Source: a virus. From it: a DNA stretch of 22,916 nt. Numbering within the stretch: position 1 is the first letter of the stretch; each line of letters starts with the position of its first letter. Shown in pieces: positions 14,440-20,727 of the stretch. The translations under genes were made by a program, and so were the position numbers. The DNA lies in IMG/VR virus record IMGVR_UViG_3300020385_000065, positions 1 to 22,916 of that record; one strand, 5' to 3'. The notes beneath the pieces are model-generated. The model saw only the letters and a list, made by a program, of their open reading frames with translations, did no database searches and was not told the origin of the DNA.

Positions 14440-16827
14440 ATGGCACTAAACTCCGAGTCATCAATTAATTTAATCGACCTTTTGTGTGAAGGTCCAATTG
14501 GTGGCATAGTTGGCAACCGTAAAGGCGTTTTTCTTGATGAAACTTCTGCTAATAAAAAAGGCGTTAGTTCGTCTGATTTTGAGTTACGCAGGGGCACAGA
14601 AAAGCAAACTCCAATTGAACTTAGTGACAAATTTGCAGACTCTAACACGACCATAATATCTGTCGACACGCAAGTTGGAGAAAATTACAGCGAAACACTT
14701 GACGCGAACAACCAAGTAGTAGAAGCAAAATTTGGCAATGGAAGCATTACTCAGACAATTGCTGACACAGAGGTTGACTATGTAAGATTGCTATTTACAA
14801 TCCCAAAATTATTTTCTACAGCCGTTGAAGGGCTAGCGAGAGGGCAGTTGTTCCCTGCAAAGATACGCATACGTGTTAGGATTACAAGTAAGTCTAAAAA
14901 AACTCTTACAATAAACTTTGACGGTCAAGATTACAAAGAAATTGCTGGGATTTCTACTTCAAACTATCAGTATCAAACCCCAAAAATTAAGCTGCGAGGG
15001 GAAGGGCCTTGGGTTGTCAAGGTTAGCAAGCTATTGTTTAAAGACTCCATTTCGGGAGACGATTTTGAAGGAGCGTTTGAAATAAGAACTTTTGACTTTG
15101 AAGAAACACCTAAAAATACACCCTTAGCGAATGGCAGAGGTGACACGATTATTTGGACATCAATCATTGCTGGCAAAGATGTTAAAACGACTTACAAGCA
15201 CACAGCTTGCGTGGGCCTAAGCCTTTCAGTTGATCAATTTAACACTGTCCCTTCTCGTGCGTATGAAATAAAAGGCATGAAAGTGCGAATCCCAGAAAAT
15301 GCAATAGCGGAAAGCAACGGAAGGCTTAGCTATGATTCAAGAAAAGCATTTAATGGCAAATTAAAGTCACGTCACTACACAACATGCCCTGTCTGTTGTT
15401 TTTATGATATGGCCACAAATACTCGCTATGGAGCCGGCGATTTTATTTCAAAAGACGAGTTGAGCTGGGTTGACTTGATTGAATTGTCTAAATACTGCAA
15501 CGAATTAATTACAAACAGCGATGGCACGCAAGAGCCGCGTTTTGCGATCAACACGGTGATTGCGTCACAAGCAGATGCTTTTAGCGTTTTGCAGGACTTG
15601 GCAAGCGTTTTTCGGGGGATGGTTTATTGGAAGTCAGACACCATTCAGGTAGCTGGCGATCACGGTGTTTTGGGTGATAAAGAAGCGGCTCTTGATCCGG
15701 TGCATCTATTTACCAACTCAAACGTTGTGGGTGGCGGATTCAGCTATAGCGGTTCTTCTTTAAAGACAAGAAGCACTAGGGTGCGTGTTCGTTACAACGA
15801 CCCAAACAATTTCTACCGTCCTGACTTTGTTGTTATTGAAAACAAAGAGTTAGTCAATAAATACGGTTTTCAGATCCGTGAAATTATTGCGTTTGGCTGC
15901 ACATCTAAGTCTCAGGCTCAACGAATGGGGAAATGGGTTCTTGCCTCTGAAGAAACAGAAGGCGAGACCGTTACGTTTACTGTTGGCCTTGAAGGCTTGA
16001 TGGTAATGCCTGGCCAAGTCTTTGCTGTTTCGGACGCAATGCGTCAAGGCGCAAGGTTGGCAGGTCGTATTTCAGCATCAACAACAACATCTGTTACGGC
16101 AGATCAAGCCATTATCTTGCCTGCGGGCACCAATCCGCAGTTAAGCTGTGTTTTGGCTGATGGGACGACAGAAACTAAGACAATTAGTAGTGTTGCGGAT
16201 AATGTCATTAATGTTTCTGCTGCGTTCAGCTCTGCTCCACAAGTGCAAACCGTTTATTCCATTGAGGCTAGTAATGTTAAGCATCAAAAGTTTAGGTGTC
16301 TTGCAATTGGCGAGGGAGAGGATGGAACGTATTCAATCACAGGCGTTCAGCATGTAGACGGTATTTACAACGTTGTCGAAAGCGAAAATGCGTTATTGCA
16401 ATTTGCAGATATTACTTTATTTGATGAAGCACCTTCAGCACCTGTTGACCTAGTTTTTACTGCTGCTGAGGTCGTAAAAGACCGCAATACAACAATTCGT
16501 TTGACGGCGTCTTGGAGCCGGGGCAGCTCAATCACTTCTGTTTCCTTTTTTGTAAAATATAAAATTGGAGATGGTAATTTCGTAGAAGCAACCACAACTA
16601 ACACAAGCTTTGACGTTGAAAATGTCCCGGTGGGAACCTTGGTTACTTTTAAAGTCAGAGGAGTTGGCCCAGCGCCACGCAATAAAAGATCAGCATTTGC
16701 AACAACACAAATAAAAGTTCCTCGCCCAAAACGAAAATGTCCAAACCCAAAGAATGTGACAATTGACGCAGATGGCAAAGGCAAAGCGACCTTGCGCTGG
16801 CAGATTGACTTTACAGGAGTCGAATAA
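14440..16827 (+). CDS. Tail tip protein, N-terminal part of lambda J
   Basis: The 795-residue central tip protein has resemblance to lambda J across its length. Recognisable blocks are NLIDLLCEGPIGGIVGNRKG near the N terminus, NTRYGAGDFISKDEL (about 324), a Phage-tail_3-type region around VRVRYNDPNNFY (about 450), FGCTSKSQAQRMGKWVLA and LEGLMVMPGQVF (about 485-530), and FRCLAIGEGEDGTYSITGVQ (about 617). A fibronectin-III domain spans about 664-760. The protein stops after KGKATLRWQIDF, apparently the first strands of a second FN3 domain. It is shorter than lambda J, and the missing part appears in the next gene. In lambda the far C terminus binds the receptor. Confidence 0.92.
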   Translation: MALNSESSINLIDLLCEGPIGGIVGNRKGVFLDETSANKKGVSSSDFELRRGTEKQTPIELSDKFADSNTTIISVDTQVGENYSETLDANNQVVEAKFGNGSITQTIADTEVDYVRLLFTIPKLFSTAVEGLARGQLFPAKIRIRVRITSKSKKTLTINFDGQDYKEIAGISTSNYQYQTPKIKLRGEGPWVVKVSKLLFKDSISGDDFEGAFEIRTFDFEETPKNTPLANGRGDTIIWTSIIAGKDVKTTYKHTACVGLSLSVDQFNTVPSRAYEIKGMKVRIPENAIAESNGRLSYDSRKAFNGKLKSRHYTTCPVCCFYDMATNTRYGAGDFISKDELSWVDLIELSKYCNELITNSDGTQEPRFAINTVIASQADAFSVLQDLASVFRGMVYWKSDTIQVAGDHGVLGDKEAALDPVHLFTNSNVVGGGFSYSGSSLKTRSTRVRVRYNDPNNFYRPDFVVIENKELVNKYGFQIREIIAFGCTSKSQAQRMGKWVLASEETEGETVTFTVGLEGLMVMPGQVFAVSDAMRQGARLAGRISASTTTSVTADQAIILPAGTNPQLSCVLADGTTETKTISSVADNVINVSAAFSSAPQVQTVYSIEASNVKHQKFRCLAIGEGEDGTYSITGVQHVDGIYNVVESENALLQFADITLFDEAPSAPVDLVFTAAEVVKDRNTTIRLTASWSRGSSITSVSFFVKYKIGDGNFVEATTTNTSFDVENVPVGTLVTFKVRGVGPAPRNKRSAFATTQIKVPRPKRKCPNPKNVTIDADGKGKATLRWQIDFTGVE

Positions 16828-18152
16828 TGACAAATCTTCAGAATCAACCTATAAACAAAAACAGCACAGAGGGATTGCGGTCAATTATCCGTCACAGCTC
16901 AGACACGAGTGAAAACGCAACTTGGTCAAATACGACATTATTACGTGTTGGATTGGCTAGTACAACGTCTCAAATTTTGCCGCAAATAGATGGCACTTAT
17001 TTTATTAAATTTGAAACAACTGCTGGAGACAGAAGCCTCCTTGCAGGAAGAGTTGCACTTGTTGTCCCTGACTCAATACCTGCTTTTAACTTTGAAACCA
17101 TTCGGGAAGACGTTCCAGCGCCGGGACTTCATCCGTTTTTAGGGCAAGGCTTTGGCGCTTATTATGACAGCGAATACGATGGTTTAGTCCTTGACGGCAA
17201 CGCCAGAATTGATGAAATTTCTGGAACGTTTGACGACTTAACGTCAGTTGATTTTATTGGCACTCGTGGAATTTTCGGCGTTTATTATTTTCAAAAAATA
17301 CTTGATTTAGGCGACTCATATAGCGCTACGTTAAAACGTGTCTTAACTAATCGTGGCCTCTATCCTCTTGACACGATAGATAATCGCACGGCCCTTATTG
17401 ACACCTGGACTGATATTGACGGCGACGAAATTGACGACACTACTGCAGACATTTATTTTCGCACCACAAATCAAGCAACAGAAGACACGTATTTCTTGAC
17501 AGAAGACGGCGATCATTTGCTGTTTGGCGATACGGTTTTGCCTGACCAGAATCTTTTCACACAGGCTGGCGATCAGTTAATTACGCAAGGCGGAGATATT
17601 ATTCAGACAAACCAAACAACATCTGGATTTGTTAAAACACTTAAGGCTCAAGACGACAATACGTTGATTACGCAAAGCGGTGACACCTTGATTGCAAATG
17701 ATGTGACAAGTCCCGTTGCGGCTGGCGACGATAAAATTATTTATGAATCGAATTTAGTTTTTGGCGATTGGATTCCACTGGAAAACGGTGAAGCTTCTGG
17801 TAGGCAATTTCAATTTAAAGTAGAGCTTAACGCTCTCCACCCTGATCAAACACCAATTGTAGATAAATTAGGTGCACTTATTCAAATGGAACGGAGAGTA
17901 GAAAGCAGCAACGTATTGACCAGCGAGACTACTCAATCCCTTCAGGTCAACTTTTTAAATCCGTTTTATGTAGACAATGACACAAAAGTTGTCGTTGCAA
18001 TTACTGCGTATGATTTAGAAACAACTGATAAATTTAGGATTACAGAGCCAACATCAACAGGGTTTGCCATTGTGTTTAGTGATGCAAGCAATCAACGTAT
18101 CCGTAGGCGATTTCAGTACACTGCGATAGGATATGGAACAAAGCAGTCTTGA
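16827..18152 (+). CDS. C-terminal part of a split lambda J-like tip protein
   Basis: The 441-residue product has an N terminus (STEGLRSIIRHSSDTSENAT ... LPQIDGTYFIKFETTAGDRS) that reads like the second half of the FN3 domain begun at the end of the preceding gene. Residues about 220-292 contain imperfect repeats of the form L-x-T-Q/E-x-G-D-x-L (FLTEDGDHLL, LFTQAGDQLI, LITQSGDTLI). The C-terminal 120 residues (GEASGRQFQFKVEL ... TDKFRITEPTSTGFAIVF ... RRFQYTAIGYG) match the beta-sandwich that ends many marine-phage J proteins. CAGGAG (16814-16819) precedes ATG 16827, which shares a base with the stop of the first part. I read the two genes as one functional protein divided in two. Confidence 0.75.
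   Translation: MTNLQNQPINKNSTEGLRSIIRHSSDTSENATWSNTTLLRVGLASTTSQILPQIDGTYFIKFETTAGDRSLLAGRVALVVPDSIPAFNFETIREDVPAPGLHPFLGQGFGAYYDSEYDGLVLDGNARIDEISGTFDDLTSVDFIGTRGIFGVYYFQKILDLGDSYSATLKRVLTNRGLYPLDTIDNRTALIDTWTDIDGDEIDDTTADIYFRTTNQATEDTYFLTEDGDHLLFGDTVLPDQNLFTQAGDQLITQGGDIIQTNQTTSGFVKTLKAQDDNTLITQSGDTLIANDVTSPVAAGDDKIIYESNLVFGDWIPLENGEASGRQFQFKVELNALHPDQTPIVDKLGALIQMERRVESSNVLTSETTQSLQVNFLNPFYVDNDTKVVVAITAYDLETTDKFRITEPTSTGFAIVFSDASNQRIRRRFQYTAIGYGTKQS
17491..17702 (+). repeat. Imperfect LxTQxGDxL coding repeats in the tip protein
   Basis: Within residues about 223-292 of the J C-terminal gene, three units share the pattern hydrophobic-x-T-(E/Q)-x-G-D-x-(L/I)(L/I). FLTEDGDHLLFGD, LFTQAGDQLITQGGDIIQTN and LITQSGDTLIAND are the clearest. 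The second contains two half-units back to back. Units are divergent at the DNA level, so this is a protein-level repeat, probably a short beta-solenoid or beta-arch stretch. Confidence 0.6.
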
Positions 18153-18163
18153 CTTAATTCCTC

Positions 18164-19120
18164 ATGGCTCAGGCCGATGGTAGTTGCGCTAACGCTAGCG
18201 GTTCAGCATTTAGAGCCGATCTAAACACCCAGCTTGCGGCTGTCTTTACAAACCACAGTGGGGCGACTGCGCCATCTACGACTTTTGCGTATCAATTCTG
18301 GGTAGACGAGTCAACAGATGAGTTAAAAATTCGGAACTCGTCTAACAATGCTTGGGTCACGTTGCGATCAGTGGCAACGGGCGGGATTACGTTTGAAGCG
18401 GGCAGCATAACAAATCCATCGCTGACCTTTGGCAGTGACGGCCCAGACTATGGTTTTTACCGTTATGGCATTGGTCAAGTTGCTTACGTCACTCAATTAA
18501 GCGGTGCCGATCATACGCTTTTTACTCTTGGTAAAGATGCTGGTGACGGTCCATCTTTGTACTGGAATGAGCAAGTTACCGGTACTAGTACTGCTGACAA
18601 CGCCGCAAATACAAGCACTCTTGAAGGCTTACAACTTCAACGAAGAGGAAGAATAAATATTGCGTTTAATGGTGGCCCTGGCTTAAAGATTAACAGGCTT
18701 GGTTCTGGAGGAACAGAACTTGGCTCTGCCATTCAGATTCATTCCAACGGTGCGCAAGCCGGTCGGATTGGCATTGTCACCTCGTCAACTGTCGCTTTAA
18801 TTGATAGTTCTGACCGTCGTTTAAAGGACAATATTACTGACATGCCGGAGGCTAAATCTCGAATCAATCAGATTCAGATGCACCGTTTTCGCATGATCAA
18901 GTCAGGTAATTACGAGGAAGGCTTTATTGCACAAGAACTCAAGACGGTTGTGCCTGATGCCGTTATGGGGTCTGAGACTGATATTGACGATGAAGGAAAT
19001 GTTGAATATATGGGAGTTGGTAAAAGCGAATTAGTTCCGTTGCTGATGAAGGGATTGCAAGAAGCTTATGCAGAAATCACTGCACTAACTGCTCGCGTTG
19101 CAACCCTGGAGGCAGGCTGA
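18164..19120 (+). CDS. Tail fibre with C-terminal S74 autoproteolytic chaperone
   Basis: The 318-residue product has an N terminus (ADGSCANASGSAFRADLNTQ, then APSTTFAYQFWVDESTDELK) common to marine-phage fibres that anchor on the tip. The middle is Gly/Ser/Thr-rich beta sequence. Residues about 215-318 form a peptidase S74 intramolecular chaperone. The SSDRRLKDNI motif supplies the catalytic Ser216 and Lys221, followed by HRFRMIKSGNYEEGFIAQEL and VGKSELVPLLMKGLQ, and it ends in a heptad-like coiled coil. Such domains trimerise the fibre and then cut themselves off just before the serine. No Shine-Dalgarno sequence precedes the ATG. The preceding bases are TTAATTCCTC. Confidence 0.88.
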   Translation: MAQADGSCANASGSAFRADLNTQLAAVFTNHSGATAPSTTFAYQFWVDESTDELKIRNSSNNAWVTLRSVATGGITFEAGSITNPSLTFGSDGPDYGFYRYGIGQVAYVTQLSGADHTLFTLGKDAGDGPSLYWNEQVTGTSTADNAANTSTLEGLQLQRRGRINIAFNGGPGLKINRLGSGGTELGSAIQIHSNGAQAGRIGIVTSSTVALIDSSDRRLKDNITDMPEAKSRINQIQMHRFRMIKSGNYEEGFIAQELKTVVPDAVMGSETDIDDEGNVEYMGVGKSELVPLLMKGLQEAYAEITALTARVATLEAG

Positions 19121-20217
19121 TGGCTGATCGCAAAATATCCCAGCTCACCGAATTAACTGCACCAGCAGCAGATGATGTATTCCCTGTTGTTGATGTTGAT
19201 GCGGCATTAAGTGCTGATCGCAATAAAAAAATCACTTACAAGACGTTATTTAATGCGTTAAACGATGGGACAGCATCAGCCCCAACCGTCAGTTTTTTAA
19301 GCGGTTCAAACACTACTGGGCTTTTTTATGCAGGTACAAACGAGCTAGGTTTTACTGCCGCTGGAACGTATGTTGCCAAGGTCACAACAGCAGGCTTTCA
19401 GCTAGGCACTGGGACGGCAGCAGCGCAATTGCATTTGTTTAGCAATGACACAACTGATCAGGTCATCATTGAAAATAATGATGCCGGTGGGGACACTGCT
19501 CCTGATTTGGTGTTGTATCGCAACAGCGCAACGGCTGTAAATGATGACAGCCTTGGCAATATTGTTTTCCGTGGTAAGTGCAATATTAATGTTGAACATG
19601 ACTACGCTGGCATCCTTGCAGACATTAAAGACAACACGCATGGTTCAACTGATGGCAGGTTGAATCTGCAAACTGCTGTTGCTGGAACGGTTGCGACTCG
19701 TCTTCGTATTGATGGCGAAAACGTTGGCATTAAGGAAACCGCTCCACAACATCCTTTGCATATCACGGAATCTGTTGCCAATACAGCGTTATTTCTTGAG
19801 TCAAAGGAAGTTGTTGCTATTAGTGCGGCTGATGTGGTGTTGTATCACCATCGCAACGGTGCTGCTGGTGTTGCCGCTGATGCTCTTAGCTCTGTAGTTT
19901 TCCAGGGCAATGATGATGCTGCAACGCCTAACACTCTGAATTATGCAGTTATTGAGGCGTCAATTGTTGATCCGACCGATACAGAGGAAGACGGCAAGCT
20001 TGATTTTCAGGTCCAGGTTGCTGGAACGTTGACGAGTGCTGCAGCAATTACGGCTGCAAATGTAACGCTTGGCGTGCGACCTGTATTGCCAACGCATACA
20101 CCAGCTTCAGCTACAGCAACGGGTGTGGCGGGTGAGATTGCATGGGACGCCAATTATGTCTACGTTTGCACTGCGACTAACACTTGGAAACGAGTTGCAA
20201 TCAGCACTTGGACCTAA
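19120..20217 (+). CDS. Tail fibre with duplicated internal domain
   Basis: The 365-residue product opens with ADRKISQLTELTAPAADDVF and NKKITYKTLF, an anchor module shared with the next gene. Residues about 102-203 and 212-318 look like two copies of one beta-rich domain: APDLVLYRNSATAVNDDSLG and GRLNLQTAVAGT in the first align with AADVVLYHHRNGAAGVAADA and GKLDFQVQVAGT in the second. The C-terminal cap (ASATATGVAGEIAWDANYVY, then NTWKRVAISTW) is widespread in marine-phage fibres. ATG overlaps the previous TGA. The receptor is unknown. Confidence 0.8.
   Translation: MADRKISQLTELTAPAADDVFPVVDVDAALSADRNKKITYKTLFNALNDGTASAPTVSFLSGSNTTGLFYAGTNELGFTAAGTYVAKVTTAGFQLGTGTAAAQLHLFSNDTTDQVIIENNDAGGDTAPDLVLYRNSATAVNDDSLGNIVFRGKCNINVEHDYAGILADIKDNTHGSTDGRLNLQTAVAGTVATRLRIDGENVGIKETAPQHPLHITESVANTALFLESKEVVAISAADVVLYHHRNGAAGVAADALSSVVFQGNDDAATPNTLNYAVIEASIVDPTDTEEDGKLDFQVQVAGTLTSAAAITAANVTLGVRPVLPTHTPASATATGVAGEIAWDANYVYVCTATNTWKRVAISTWT
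19423..20073 (+). repeat. Tandem domain duplication inside a fibre gene
   Basis: Two protein-level repeats of about 100 residues, encoded near 19423-19728 and 19753-20073, share the order L(H)xx..x(I/L)xE, (A)xD(L/V)VLY, LxxxVFxG, GxLxxQxxVAGT. DNA identity is low, so the duplication is old. Confidence 0.6.
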
Positions 20218-20256
20218 TTGCTGGTTGACGTAGAATCTCTGTATTGATCGGATCTC

Positions 20257-20727
20257 ATGGCCAACGTCAAGATCACAGAGCTAGCAGCTCTAACAACAAC
20301 CGATGACGCAACAGACGTCATTGCAGTTGTTGACGTTTCGGCTGATGCGACAAAGAAGATTTCAGTTGCGAACCTAGTAACTGCACAGGCGAGAACTTAT
20401 ACGGCAGCACAGCGCGGCGAGATTACAACGTTGACCGATGGGGCCAATGTGAGCGTCGATTTATCAGCAAGTAACAACTACTCGTTAACGCTTGCCGGAA
20501 ACCGAACTTTAGATAATCCAAGCAATATTGTTGCTGGACAAAGCGGATCAATCTTTATTGTTCAGGACGGTACGGGCAGTCGCACTTTGGCTTATGGCAG
20601 CTATTACGACTTTGCTGGTGGCACCGCACCAACCTTGAGTACAGCTGCAGCGGCTGTAGATCGGATTGATTATCTGGTTCGTAGCGCGACATCAATTCAT
20701 TGTGTATTCACCGCTAATTACTCATGA
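20257..20727 (+). CDS. Small fibre-associated protein with shared anchor module
   Basis: The 156-residue product starts MANVKITELAALTTTDDATD, then VIAVVDVSADATKKISVANL, clearly the same N-terminal module as the preceding fibre gene. The rest is beta-rich: VSVDLSASNNYSLTLAGNRT and QSGSIFIVQDGTGSRTLAYG resemble the repeating beta blades of phage tail spikes, and it ends DRIDYLVRSATSIHCVFTAN. It may form a short appendage or an adaptor for the large adhesin that follows with an ATGA overlap. The 39 bases upstream of its ATG carry no clear terminator or promoter. No enzymatic motif is seen. Confidence 0.7.
   Translation: MANVKITELAALTTTDDATDVIAVVDVSADATKKISVANLVTAQARTYTAAQRGEITTLTDGANVSVDLSASNNYSLTLAGNRTLDNPSNIVAGQSGSIFIVQDGTGSRTLAYGSYYDFAGGTAPTLSTAAAAVDRIDYLVRSATSIHCVFTANYS

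Noticed and set aside
14548-14562. Second slippery A-run in the J-like gene
   Set aside because: AAT AAA AAA GGC is not in the phase needed for X XXY YYZ slippage, and the -1 frame has no useful extension.
16806-16827. Frameshift joining the two J parts
   Set aside because: The second frame has a TGA at 16806-16808, no slippery heptamer is present, and CAGGAG precedes the second ATG.
16365-16847. 160-codon reverse-strand frame
   Set aside because: It is antisense to the FN3 region of the J-like gene, with no motif and no promoter or ribosome-binding site.
20224-20250. Promoter with TTGACG upstream of the 20257 gene
   Set aside because: The -35-like hexamer has no acceptable -10 element at 16-18 bases (TCGGAT at 17).
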